Assembly: GCF_009371985.2 (NCBI RefSeq)
Contig: NZ_VIKU02000001.1
Span: 1,364,001 to 1,428,000 of the forward strand
Reading direction: 5' to 3'
DNA: 64,000 bases
Source: Pelagihabitans pacificus
GTDB taxonomy: Bacteria; Bacteroidota; Bacteroidia; Flavobacteriales; Flavobacteriaceae
Below, piece after piece: positions 45,714-54,931 of this stretch. Both the position numbers and the translations under genes were made by a program. The notes under the pieces were generated by a model. It did not search any database, was not told the DNA's origin, and was given only the letters and a program-made list of their open reading frames with translations. Within the stretch, counting starts at the first letter, position 1, and each line of letters opens with the position of its first letter.

Positions 45714-46118
45714 TTGAACAAAGAGTCGATTATTAAAGAGTTACAGTTCAAGGCGGTAAGAAGCGGCGGGGCCGGCGGACAACATGTCAATAAGGTATCG
45801 ACCAAGGTAGAACTCGTGTTCAATGTGGCCAATTCCAACGCTTTGTCAGCGATAGAAAAAGAACGTATCTTTCTGAAACTAGCCAAACGGCTTACCAAAG
45901 ACCGACAATTATTGATGCAATGTGATGAAAGCAGAAGTCAGTACAAAAACAAGGAGTTGGTCATCAAAAGGTTCCTGAAAACAATTGAAAGCGCCCTTAA
46001 GGTCGGTAAAAAGCGCAAAAAGACAAAACCGTCCAAGGCCGCTGTTGAAAAACGACTAAGGGCAAAAAAGAAGGCTTCGGAAAAAAAGGCCTACCGCAGC
46101 AAACCCGATTTGGATTGA
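45714..46118 (+). CDS. arfB: Peptide-release ribosome-rescue hydrolase ArfB (YaeJ)
   Basis: Rescues stalled ribosomes by hydrolysing peptidyl-tRNA. The GGQ motif is in AVRSGGAGGQHVNKVSTKVEL and the basic tail that enters the mRNA channel is obvious (KKRKKTKPSKAAVEKRLRAKKKASEKKA). The family usually starts MNKE..., which here requires TTG at 45714; an in-frame ATG at 45678 adds twelve unconserved residues. The 134-residue form is preferred. Confidence 0.9.
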   Translation: MNKESIIKELQFKAVRSGGAGGQHVNKVSTKVELVFNVANSNALSAIEKERIFLKLAKRLTKDRQLLMQCDESRSQYKNKELVIKRFLKTIESALKVGKKRKKTKPSKAAVEKRLRAKKKASEKKAYRSKPDLD

Positions 46119-46229
46119 AGGCGGTATTTTGAATATGAAATGACTGGATCTAAGCTATTTGGTACTTATTCATTCCCCACCATCATTTTGGAGTATTCCA
46201 AATTAGGATGCCTATCATCAAAAGACTAC

Positions 46230-48422
46230 TTATCGAAGTTCGAACGTTGTCTTCGCCATAGGAGCAGCTCCCAATGCAGCATTTCGGATAGAGGGTGAGG
46301 TGCCTCCAATGTGCACTTCGAAAGTTCCTTTTTCCAATACTCTTTTCCCATCGTTGTCAACAAGTTGCATCATTTCCGGACTAATGATAAATCCTACGGT
46401 CCTCGACTCCCCTGGCGCTAGAAGAATCCTTTGAAAACTTTTTAAAGAGGATAAGGGTACCGGTACCGAGGCCTCCCTGTCCGATAGGTATAGTTGCACT
46501 ACCTCCTCCGCCGAATAGTCTCCCGTGTTTTGGATTTCGACAGTAGCCTCTAGAGATTGCCCTCTCTTGACCTTGGTCCTATCTAGTTGAATCGCCCCAT
46601 ATTTAAAGGTGGTATAGGAAAGTCCAAACCCAAAGGGAAACAAAGGTTCCTTTTTCATATACCGATAGGTACGGCCTTCCAGGGCATAATCTTCAAATGG
46701 CGGAAGGTCTTCAACCCCTTTTACAAAGGTAAGGGGCAGCTTACCGGACGGTACGGCATCCCCAAAAAGAACATCCGCCATCGCAGTGCCACCCTGTTCG
46801 CCGGGATACCAAGCATATAGCAAGGCATCCGCCATCTCGTAGACTTCCGGCACGGCCAAAGCACTTCCCGCGGTCAACACTACAACCAACTTGTTCGCCT
46901 TACTACGTATTTTCTTCAAAAAATCGATTTGATTTTGGGGAAGTCCGATTTCCTTCCGGTCACCAAGGTGATTGGAAAGAATGGATTCTCCTTCCTCCCC
47001 TTCGATCAGCTGGGAAATCCCCATAAAAGCGATGGTGACCTCCATGCGTTCGGCTTCCCCTGAAAACCAGTCCATTGGATTATTATTCGGACGGTCCAAT
47101 AAGGCACCTTGGCGATACAGCACCGAAGTTTGCGAACTTACTTTTCCGACTACACCCTCCAAAAAGGTTTTTAAATCCTCGCTCAGCCCATAATAATTGG
47201 CAAGCAACGCCTGCGCATGGGTAGCAGTGGGTCCGGTTACAAAAACACCGCTGACCTTTTTATCGATTGGTAAGGTGTTGTTTTGGTTTTTAAGAAGTAC
47301 GAATGATTTGGTCGCGGCCTCTTTGGTCAAGGCAACGTGTGCTTCGCTACGGATTACTTCAGGTCCGATGTCATCGAACGGAGTGCTTCCTACGGGATCA
47401 AAAAGACCTAATTTGAATCGGGTGGGCAACAATTCGCGTAGACTATCATCGATTTCTTTCTCGGAAGTAAATCCTTGTTCGATGGCCTTCAATAGTTCAG
47501 GATATGTGTCGCCACAATTAAGATTACATCCTTTGTTCAACGCAAGTGCCGCAGCTTCGGATGCCGTTTCAACAATATTGTGACCCTCGTAGAAATCCCT
47601 AATAGCCCAACAGTCTGAGGTAAAATATCCTTTGAAGCCCCATTGCTTACGTAGGACCTCCTCCATCAAATAGGGATGTGCACAGGCCGGTTCGCCGTTG
47701 ACCCGATTGTAGGCCCCCATGATGCCTTCCACATTGGCGTCCTTTACCAAGGCTTCGAAAGCGGGCAAATAAGTTTCCCAGAGGTCTTTTTTACTTACGA
47801 CGGCATCGAACTCATGTCGTAATTTTTCAGGACCATTATGCACCGCAAAGTGCTTAGCCATCCCGGCGGCCTTCAGATATTTAGGGTCGTCGCCCTGAAG
47901 TCCCTTCACAAAGGCAGTTCCTATCCGAGCGGTCAAAAAGGGATCTTCTCCATAGGTTTCCTGACCCCTTCCCCATCGGGGGTCCCGAAAAATGTTCACA
48001 TTCGGGGACCAAAAGGTAAGTCCTTGATAAATACCACGATATCCGTTTGCAACACTCACATTATATTTAGCCCGTGCTTCCGTGCCGATTGCATCACCGA
48101 TACGTTGCATTAAATCAGTATCCCAAGTGGCGGCCATTCCAATGGCTTGTGGAAATACCGTAGCCCTACCATTTCGGGCCACTCCATGAAGACACTCATT
48201 CCACCAATTGTATTCGGGTACGCCCAAACGTTCGATAGCCGGTGAATCGTATCGAAGTTGGTTTACTTTTTCCTCCAAGCTCATTAAAGAAATTAGATTC
48301 TCTACCCGTCGCCCTATGGATAGTGACGGGTTTTGAAAGTCGTACCGTTGTGCAAAGCCAACCGCACTGGAGTGGAGTAACACACAGGAAAGTACTAATC
48401 TGGAGAAAGTGCTTTTTTTCAT
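46230..48422 (-). CDS. Glycoside hydrolase family 3 (beta-glucosidase/beta-xylosidase)
   Basis: A 730-residue secreted enzyme with signal peptide MKKSTFSRLVLSCVLLHSSAVGFAQ. GH3 landmarks: KHFAVHNGPEKLRHEFDA, the nucleophile aspartate in GYFTSDCWAI, the C-domain and a C-terminal fibronectin-III-like domain. The NNNP... WWNECLHGVARNG pattern resembles plant-type xylosidase/arabinosidase members, so xylan- or xyloglucan-derived substrates are plausible; linkage cannot be fixed. Last gene of the leftward S10-PqqB-like-fructosamine kinase-GH3 operon (34-base gap). Confidence 0.9.
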   Translation of the reverse strand: MKKSTFSRLVLSCVLLHSSAVGFAQRYDFQNPSLSIGRRVENLISLMSLEEKVNQLRYDSPAIERLGVPEYNWWNECLHGVARNGRATVFPQAIGMAATWDTDLMQRIGDAIGTEARAKYNVSVANGYRGIYQGLTFWSPNVNIFRDPRWGRGQETYGEDPFLTARIGTAFVKGLQGDDPKYLKAAGMAKHFAVHNGPEKLRHEFDAVVSKKDLWETYLPAFEALVKDANVEGIMGAYNRVNGEPACAHPYLMEEVLRKQWGFKGYFTSDCWAIRDFYEGHNIVETASEAAALALNKGCNLNCGDTYPELLKAIEQGFTSEKEIDDSLRELLPTRFKLGLFDPVGSTPFDDIGPEVIRSEAHVALTKEAATKSFVLLKNQNNTLPIDKKVSGVFVTGPTATHAQALLANYYGLSEDLKTFLEGVVGKVSSQTSVLYRQGALLDRPNNNPMDWFSGEAERMEVTIAFMGISQLIEGEEGESILSNHLGDRKEIGLPQNQIDFLKKIRSKANKLVVVLTAGSALAVPEVYEMADALLYAWYPGEQGGTAMADVLFGDAVPSGKLPLTFVKGVEDLPPFEDYALEGRTYRYMKKEPLFPFGFGLSYTTFKYGAIQLDRTKVKRGQSLEATVEIQNTGDYSAEEVVQLYLSDREASVPVPLSSLKSFQRILLAPGESRTVGFIISPEMMQLVDNDGKRVLEKGTFEVHIGGTSPSIRNAALGAAPMAKTTFELR

Positions 48423-48456
48423 AGTAAATGGTTTAAAAAAAGACTGCTAGGTTGTT

Positions 48457-49326
48457 CTAATCTAAAAAATAGCGTTTTAAAATGGAGTTAACCGACTCGT
48501 AGTAGGAAGATCCGAACAAATTTAGGTGTACCAGTAAGTAATAAAGCTGATAAATGTCAGTCCGTTCCCTTTCCACTGGCGAAGGGGGTAAAAGGCTTGA
48601 GTATGCCTCATAAAAGACGGTTCCAAAACCCCCAAAAAGACGGGTCATTGCCAAATCGACCTCGTGATGACCATAATATACTGCAGGGTCTATAAGATAG
48701 GGGCTGCCATCTTGGGCAATGAGATAATTGCCGTTCCATAAATCGCCATGTAACAAGGCCGGTTCAATAGTTGGAAAGAGCGCCCCGCAGGTCTTTAAAA
48801 GCCTTTCTTCCGATGGGATTTCATTCGGCTGAAGTCTATTAAGGTCACATGCCATGCGCAACTGTGGCACAAGTCGTTCCCACACATAAAACCCAGGCCA
48901 GTCGCTATTTCTTTTATTGGATTGTGGGAGGCTTCCGATAAAATTATTCCGTTCCCACCCAAATTTGTTCGCATCCGATATCTGGTGCATAGTGGCTAGC
49001 TGGTGACCAAACAGCTCCATATCATTGGTTGAGGGGTTTTTGGGTTCGATATACTCCATCAACAAGAACGCTCCTTTCTCCAATGCTTCACATAGCAGTA
49101 CTTTTGGGGTGGCGATGGTATTGGTGCGCGCAATTGTTTCCAATCCGGCACGTTCGGCCTGAAACATGTTGAGGGCTTCCGCACCTTCATGCAGTTTACA
49201 GAAAAAACGTTCGGTTTCCGTCTCCAATAGATAGGCCTTTGAAATGTCACCACCAGCTACCGCTCCGGAGTTCAAAATACGAATGCATAATAGGTATTCG
49301 ATATGCGCAAGGAGGTTCTTGTCCAT
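48457..49326 (-). CDS. Fructosamine/ketosamine kinase family protein
   Basis: A 289-residue APH-fold kinase of the FN3K family with SKAYLLETETERFFCKLH (ATP-lysine), and the catalytic loop LLHGDLWNGNYLIAQDGSPYLIDPAVYYGHHEVDLAMTRLFGGF. It phosphorylates the sugar of glycated amines, allowing it to fall off (deglycation); bacterial members often act on ribulosamines. Cytoplasmic. It lies between GH3 and the PqqB-like gene. Confidence 0.9.
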   Translation of the reverse strand: MDKNLLAHIEYLLCIRILNSGAVAGGDISKAYLLETETERFFCKLHEGAEALNMFQAERAGLETIARTNTIATPKVLLCEALEKGAFLLMEYIEPKNPSTNDMELFGHQLATMHQISDANKFGWERNNFIGSLPQSNKRNSDWPGFYVWERLVPQLRMACDLNRLQPNEIPSEERLLKTCGALFPTIEPALLHGDLWNGNYLIAQDGSPYLIDPAVYYGHHEVDLAMTRLFGGFGTVFYEAYSSLLPPSPVERERTDIYQLYYLLVHLNLFGSSYYESVNSILKRYFLD

Positions 49327-49346
49327 AAAATATTGAATCTTGGATT

Positions 49347-50315
49347 TTATAGTTCAAATTTGTCGTTCATACGGGCGACTCGAAAACCTTTATCATAGAC
49401 TGTTTTTGTTTGCGGACTTTCACGTCTTAACAATGGATTGGTGTGATTAAAGTGGATGAAATACACTTTCCCCCGTTCCTTGGCGGGAAGCGAATCGAAA
49501 ATATCCATGCTTTCAACCACGAACGGATGTGGAATCTCCGAAATATTCCGGTTCTTAATTTCCTCCCCGTCGTAAAAGGTGGCATCTATAAAGGCATAAT
49601 CAACCTTCGAAATGGCGTCGACAATGCTGGATTCCCAAACGTTCCATTTATCGATATCGGGAATAAAAAGCGCGCTCTTACTCGGACCCACTATCCGATA
49701 TCCCACGGTCTCGGAATACTCATCGCGATGGGGCACGGTGAAAGGAACCACTGTGACATCCGGCGTCAGTTTTAATTCGGATTGATTTTTCAACAGCTTT
49801 AGTACAATATTTTTTTCGCTCACCAGTTGTCCCCAAGGGCCATTGCTTTCAAGAAACGCCTTCATTTTAGGCATGCTATAAACAATTACTTCCTTGGCAT
49901 TGTTCGCTTCTTTGCCCAAATACATGAGTCCGGAGTAATGCCCGATATGGGCATGCGTCAGAAATATGCCGTTCGGTATTTCCGGGGCTTCCCATAATGT
50001 GGTTTCCTTCAAATTCCTAAGTTGTTCGGCGATATCCGGAGTCGCCTCGAACAAGAATGTTTGCCGGTTCTTTCCGTCTATTAAACCAAGTGAGACCACT
50101 TTTCTGTCGGTGTCTGGATGTTTGAACAAATCGGAACAACATTCTTTCTTACAGGCAATATGTGGCGATCCCGCATCTTGTACCGTGCCTAGAATAAGTA
50201 GGGATACACTGTTGTTCCCGTGATAATTGTCGTCGACGATTCTTTGCATAGTTACCTGTCCCTGGCAAAACCAGGCTACTGCCAATAACAAAATGGGGTA
50301 CAGGAGGTTTTTCAA
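49347..50315 (-). CDS. PqqB-like metallo-beta-lactamase-fold protein with signal peptide
   Basis: The 322-residue protein begins KNLLYPILLLAVAWFCQGQ, a signal peptide that exists only if translation starts at the TTG at 50315. It has a beta-lactamase-fold core with LTHAHIGHYSGLMYLG, where the usual HxHxDH metal motif has glycine instead of aspartate, and a cysteine-rich segment SPHIACKKECCSDLF. This is close to PqqB of PQQ synthesis, but no pqqA, C, D or E is present, and it is exported. Role unknown. Confidence 0.8.
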   Translation of the reverse strand: MKNLLYPILLLAVAWFCQGQVTMQRIVDDNYHGNNSVSLLILGTVQDAGSPHIACKKECCSDLFKHPDTDRKVVSLGLIDGKNRQTFLFEATPDIAEQLRNLKETTLWEAPEIPNGIFLTHAHIGHYSGLMYLGKEANNAKEVIVYSMPKMKAFLESNGPWGQLVSEKNIVLKLLKNQSELKLTPDVTVVPFTVPHRDEYSETVGYRIVGPSKSALFIPDIDKWNVWESSIVDAISKVDYAFIDATFYDGEEIKNRNISEIPHPFVVESMDIFDSLPAKERGKVYFIHFNHTNPLLRRESPQTKTVYDKGFRVARMNDKFEL

Positions 50316-50326
50316 ACTTCGGCGCT

Positions 50327-51838
50327 TTATTCGTTCGACAAAAAGTTTCGGATATCTTTGGAAAGTTTCACTAAATCGGGCTCGTGAACGTACATCATAT
50401 GACCCGCCTCGTAATAGGTCATCTGAACGCGGTCTTTGACAATTCCATTGCGCGCAAAGGTGTATTCGGCATCAAAAAACGGCGTTATCAAATCGTAGTA
50501 ACCGCTTGCCACCAACACGCGCATGTCTGTATTTCTACGCATGGTTTCACCCAAATGACGTGATACGTTCACAGGGGTAGGTTCCCAATAGCTACCATCG
50601 GGTACCGTGCGCCAGCGCCATTTTGAACCGATTTTTCTGTTGGATGTGAGATAGGGTCTGCTCATTTTTACCTTAAGGACCGATGCATAATAATGGTTCA
50701 ATGCAGCCGTATAAGCTGCTCCTATTTGATAGCTAGCGGGATCTCCTAGATGGGGTCTTTCCGAAACATCATCTGCCTCATCGCCCATAAACCTCCCGTC
50801 TAGACGACCGATAGCGAGACCTTTGTCTTCCAACAACTTTTTTTGAAAACGGCCCATCAAGATTCTCAGATCCGATTGTAGGATATACGCTTTATCAAGC
50901 CCTGTAAAATAGGCAAGCTTCGTTGCAAGCGCTTCTCTTTCCGACTTGCTTAAAAGATTGCCCCTATACAATGCCGGTGCATACGTGCTATAAACAAACT
51001 GTCGGCATTCCTCGATAAAAGCTTCCAAGGTTTTTCCCTGTCCCGCCTTTTTGTGATACCATGCCGTCGCAGCCATGCTTGGCAGATACGTCAAATACGA
51101 AGTGATGTTGTCATGTATTGAAGTGGAACCGTCATAATCCAGCGCTTGGGAAATGAGAATCATCCCATTGAGTGCCATATTTTGTCCAGAACCTTCCAAT
51201 TCCTTTCCTACGGCCGCCGCCCGGGTGGTGCCAAAACTCTCTCCAGCCAAATACTTAGGGGAAAACCAGCGTTCGTTCTCTGTGACCCAAAGACGAATAA
51301 ACTGCGTAACCGATTTCGCATCTTCATTCAGGCCCCAATAGTCTTTTTCCCTCCCTTTCCCGATGACTCGGCTATAACCGGTTCCTACCGGATCGATAAA
51401 TACCAAATCGGTAAGGTCTAACAGTCCGTATTCGTTATTGACCAAATCATAGGGCGCCGCCCCATCGTCTTCCTTGGCATCCGAATCTACCTTTACAATT
51501 TTAGGGCCGAACAGTCCCATATGTAACCAAACCGACGCCGATCCCGGGCCTCCGTTGAAGACAAAGGTAACGGGTCTTTTGGCAACATCTCCTACGGGAT
51601 TCTTTATGTAAGCTACCGACCAAAAAGACGCTACCGAATCACCCGCTTCATTCGTCAAATAGGTCTCTTTTGCCCTCGCCTTGTAACTGATGGTTTTTCC
51701 ACCAAATATCCCTTGATGCGAAGTCACAAAACTCACGGGCTTTGGAATAGGTTTTACCGTTTCTTTCTCTTCCATTTCTTGGGCGAAGACACCATTAGCA
51801 ACCAAAAGCAACATAAGAATTCCTACATTTTTAATCAT
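50327..51838 (-). CDS. S10-family serine carboxypeptidase
   Basis: A 503-residue secreted peptidase with signal peptide MIKNVGILMLLLVANGVFAQ. Catalytic residues: serine in LAGESFGTTRAAA, aspartate in ASGYYDLITP and histidine in YEAGHMMYVH. PGSASVWLHMGLFGPK and GTGYSRV are typical. Such enzymes in Bacteroidota are exported and remove C-terminal amino acids. First gene of the leftward four-gene operon; divergent from the DUF5009-like gene. Confidence 0.92.
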   Translation of the reverse strand: MIKNVGILMLLLVANGVFAQEMEEKETVKPIPKPVSFVTSHQGIFGGKTISYKARAKETYLTNEAGDSVASFWSVAYIKNPVGDVAKRPVTFVFNGGPGSASVWLHMGLFGPKIVKVDSDAKEDDGAAPYDLVNNEYGLLDLTDLVFIDPVGTGYSRVIGKGREKDYWGLNEDAKSVTQFIRLWVTENERWFSPKYLAGESFGTTRAAAVGKELEGSGQNMALNGMILISQALDYDGSTSIHDNITSYLTYLPSMAATAWYHKKAGQGKTLEAFIEECRQFVYSTYAPALYRGNLLSKSEREALATKLAYFTGLDKAYILQSDLRILMGRFQKKLLEDKGLAIGRLDGRFMGDEADDVSERPHLGDPASYQIGAAYTAALNHYYASVLKVKMSRPYLTSNRKIGSKWRWRTVPDGSYWEPTPVNVSRHLGETMRRNTDMRVLVASGYYDLITPFFDAEYTFARNGIVKDRVQMTYYEAGHMMYVHEPDLVKLSKDIRNFLSNE

Positions 51839-52060
51839 AGTAAAGCATTTTGTTCCTGCCTCGATACTTTTTATTGTTTTGTCACCTGTGGAAAGTGATT
51901 AATTCGTTCTTTTCCGGTTTCACTAGAGGAACTATCGAGATGCCCGGTCAAAAAAAGAATAGGCAGTTTTTGTACGCATCAAGATATATAATAAATGAGG
52001 AAAGCACCAATGGCCACTACCTTTTTTATGTATCTTGAAAGGAATTTTAAACAGCCAACC

Positions 52061-53167
52061 ATGTCACAACTTGCCTCCAATGTATCGAAGCGTTTATTTT
52101 CCCTGGATGTTTTTCGTGGATTAACCATGTTTCTTTTGATCGCCGAGGCCGCAGGATTTCATCATAGCTTTGTGCAGCTTACCGAAGGAACTCCTTTTAA
52201 CGGACTTGCCCTACAATTGGAACACCATCCATGGAACGGGCTGCGTTTTTGGGACCTCATACAGCCTTTTTTTATGTTCATCGTCGGAGTGGCCATGCCG
52301 TTTTCACTTCGTAAACGTTTGGCACGGGGAAGCCGTAGTGATGTAACCAAGCACATTGTAAGACGTTGCTTTCTGTTGTTCTGCTTTGGGGCACTGCTGC
52401 ATTGTGTGTATGCCCACGCTCTGGTATGGGAACTTTGGAACGTTTTGGTACAATTGGCCTTTACCATCCTGATTGCCTACGCCATCATGAATCTTCCACA
52501 TAAAATACAGATTGGTATCTCGGTCGGACTTTTGATATTGACCGAAATCCTATATCGAATCTACAATCCAGAAAGTCCCTATGCCCAAGGCCACGATAAT
52601 TTTGGTTCCTATGTAGATCAACTGGTGATGGGTCAGGTGAACGACGGATATTGGGTGTTCGTAAACTTTGTTCCTACCGCCGCCCATACCATTTGGGGAG
52701 TGATTTGTGGGCAATTGTTATTGAAGAATATTCCAGAAGGTAAAAAGCTACGCCCTTTTTTAATTTGGGGCACGGTGATTCTCGTATTAGGTTTGACACT
52801 GGATTGGCTCCAGATTACCCCAATAATCAAGCGCATTGCCACTTCTTCATTTACCTTGGCTTCAGGCGGGATAGCCATTTTGACCCTGACTTTATTCTAC
52901 TGGGCCATAGACGTAAAGGATCATCATAAAAAATGGCTGAGGATTTTCTCTGTGGTCGGCACCAATTCCATTTTTATCTATCTATTTGCCGAAACCGTTG
53001 GGCACCAATGGTTCCGGGATTTTGGAATGATATGGACAGATGGGCTCCTCGGTCCCTTAGGACTTTCCAATCAAGCAATTGCAGTATTGAATTCGCTCCT
53101 AGTGCTATTCATATTCTGGTACCTTACGTACTTCCTAGATAAGCAAAAAATATATTTCAAGGTGTAA
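52061..53167 (+). CDS. DUF5009 / heparan-alpha-glucosaminide N-acetyltransferase-like membrane protein
   Basis: A 368-residue multipass membrane protein starting MSQLASNVSKRLFSLDVFRGLTMFLLIAEAAGF (the DVFRG motif is the family signature) with about ten membrane segments. Family members transfer acyl groups across membranes onto sugars; Bacteroidota encode them beside polysaccharide genes. The frame opens upstream at 51995, but the ATG at 52061 gives the family N-terminus. It is convergent with the sugar operon (8-base gap). Confidence 0.85.
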   Translation: MSQLASNVSKRLFSLDVFRGLTMFLLIAEAAGFHHSFVQLTEGTPFNGLALQLEHHPWNGLRFWDLIQPFFMFIVGVAMPFSLRKRLARGSRSDVTKHIVRRCFLLFCFGALLHCVYAHALVWELWNVLVQLAFTILIAYAIMNLPHKIQIGISVGLLILTEILYRIYNPESPYAQGHDNFGSYVDQLVMGQVNDGYWVFVNFVPTAAHTIWGVICGQLLLKNIPEGKKLRPFLIWGTVILVLGLTLDWLQITPIIKRIATSSFTLASGGIAILTLTLFYWAIDVKDHHKKWLRIFSVVGTNSIFIYLFAETVGHQWFRDFGMIWTDGLLGPLGLSNQAIAVLNSLLVLFIFWYLTYFLDKQKIYFKV

Positions 53168-53175
53168 TCACCTTT

Positions 53176-53958
53176 TCAACAAAGGTCTTCCGGGTATTTT
53201 CCAGCGGTGGTCCAACCCCCATCCACTGGAATGGTTTGTCCATTGATGTGAGCGGCTTCGTCGGATAGCAGGAAAAGGCAGGTTTTGGCGATATCCTCTG
53301 GCCTGCCCACCCTACCGTTCGGATTCAATTTTCCCCAAATACCTTCGTAATCAGGTTGCTCCATCTCCGTGCGTTCGGTCAGCGTCGCTCCTGGGGCTAT
53401 TGCATTCACGGTAATGTCATATCGACCCAATTCGTAAGCGAGATTTTGGGCGAACATCCGTAACGCCGCCTTGGTCATACCATAGGCAGAAAGTCGGTGA
53501 TACGCACGAATGCCAACTTGCGATGACATCATAATCATTCGGCCACCTGTGCCTTGTGCTATCATCTCCTTGGCTGCCCGTTGTGCCAAAAAAAAGGCGC
53601 CTTGTAAATTAACCTGTATGACTTTCCAAAACGATTCGGGCGTAAATTCAAGGAAATCCCCAAAAAGTGTGATTCCGGCATTGGGAACCACGAAATGGAG
53701 TTTCCCAAAATGCTCCAGGGTAAAATCGACCATCGCATTAATGGTCCCAACCTCTCCTGCATCGCCGTGGTACGCCAGGCATTTTTCCGGGTATTTGGCA
53801 CTAAGCTGTGTTAAAGCTTTATGGACTTTGGTTTCGTCAATGTCGTTGATGACCACTTTTGCACCAGCTTGGAGTAATACATCCGCAATAGAATAGCCGA
53901 TACCCTCCGCCGCGCCAGTAATAATGGCTACTTTTCCCTTGATTCCAGAATACTGCAT
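53176..53958 (-). CDS. Short-chain dehydrogenase, sugar-type
   Basis: A 260-residue classical SDR: cofactor site TGAAEGIGYSIADVL, NAGITLFG, catalytic YGMTKAAL, and PGATLTERTE. Glucose/sugar dehydrogenases and oxoacyl reductases share this pattern. As the last gene of the sugar operon it probably oxidises a sugar or reduces an intermediate; the substrate is inferred only from context. Confidence 0.88.
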   Translation of the reverse strand: MQYSGIKGKVAIITGAAEGIGYSIADVLLQAGAKVVINDIDETKVHKALTQLSAKYPEKCLAYHGDAGEVGTINAMVDFTLEHFGKLHFVVPNAGITLFGDFLEFTPESFWKVIQVNLQGAFFLAQRAAKEMIAQGTGGRMIMMSSQVGIRAYHRLSAYGMTKAALRMFAQNLAYELGRYDITVNAIAPGATLTERTEMEQPDYEGIWGKLNPNGRVGRPEDIAKTCLFLLSDEAAHINGQTIPVDGGWTTAGKYPEDLC

Positions 53959-54033
53959 GGACCTTTTCGATTATAGACTTTGTTTAAAAACAATTCCCAT
54001 TCCCCCTCAAAGACTCTTTTAACCGAAAGAACA

Positions 54034-54918
54034 CTATCCGTTTTTAAAATACGTGATAGGCCTACCAACTACTTTCGGTTTGTATACAAAGAGTCCGCCA
54101 CTTTGCGGATACTCCTTTAATTGCGCATCACTCAAACCACTTCTGGCGGTGGTAATATACAACGAATCGAAATCTTTTCCCCCAAAACAGCAAGAAGTTA
54201 CGTGCGGCGCATCTACTGCCACTTCCTCCAATACCTCTCCAGAGATTGGATTCCATCGGCGGATACACTGGCCGCCCCAATGGGCAATCCAGAGCATGTC
54301 TTCGGCATCTATCGTCATTCCATCGGCTCCGCCCAAGTGTTCTGGCACTGAAAAGGCCACTCGCTTGTTCTTTATTTCACTGGTGGTCGAATCGTAATCG
54401 AACTTCCAAACCTCGTGCGCCGCGGTATCGATGTAATAAAAACTACATTGGTCAGTAGTCCATACCATGCCATTTGAAATAGTGGTTTCCGGGATTTTCA
54501 GGCTTACCTTCCAGTTTGTGTCCACACAATAAAGATTTCCAGTTTTCGGTGCCAGTTTTTTGTGCATACTACCAATCCAGAAGTTCCCTTCCGGCCCCAC
54601 TTTCCCGTCGTTGAAGCGCATTTCCCGGTCCGAATTTTCCAAAACCCCCAAGGCCATCAATTCGCCCGTTAACGGACTAAAAGTAGCCAACCCCGACTCC
54701 AGGGCCAACAACAACTGCCCATTTTCAGCAGGGACCGCCGCTCCGATCATTTCGTCAAAAGACCAATACCTGTGTTTTTTTGTAATGGGATCTAGCTCGT
54801 GCAACAAATTTCCTTCGATATCAACCCACCACAAACGCTGTTTTTTCCAGTCCCAAACAGGACCTTCGCCTAAAACGGATCGGGTTTTTAAAAGTATGGT
54901 TGCCTGACCGATATTCAT
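54034..54918 (-). CDS. SMP-30/gluconolactonase-family lactonase
   Basis: A 294-residue six-bladed propeller enzyme hydrolysing sugar lactones to acids with a metal ion. Metal ligands are visible: glutamate in LGEGPVWDW, asparagine in SNGMVW, aspartate in DGMTIDAEDMLW. WWVDIEGN at the start of blade one is characteristic. It fits between an oxidation step and a dehydratase in the sugar operon. Confidence 0.9.
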   Translation of the reverse strand: MNIGQATILLKTRSVLGEGPVWDWKKQRLWWVDIEGNLLHELDPITKKHRYWSFDEMIGAAVPAENGQLLLALESGLATFSPLTGELMALGVLENSDREMRFNDGKVGPEGNFWIGSMHKKLAPKTGNLYCVDTNWKVSLKIPETTISNGMVWTTDQCSFYYIDTAAHEVWKFDYDSTTSEIKNKRVAFSVPEHLGGADGMTIDAEDMLWIAHWGGQCIRRWNPISGEVLEEVAVDAPHVTSCCFGGKDFDSLYITTARSGLSDAQLKEYPQSGGLFVYKPKVVGRPITYFKNG

Positions 54919-54931
54919 CTTGTAGTTTTCG

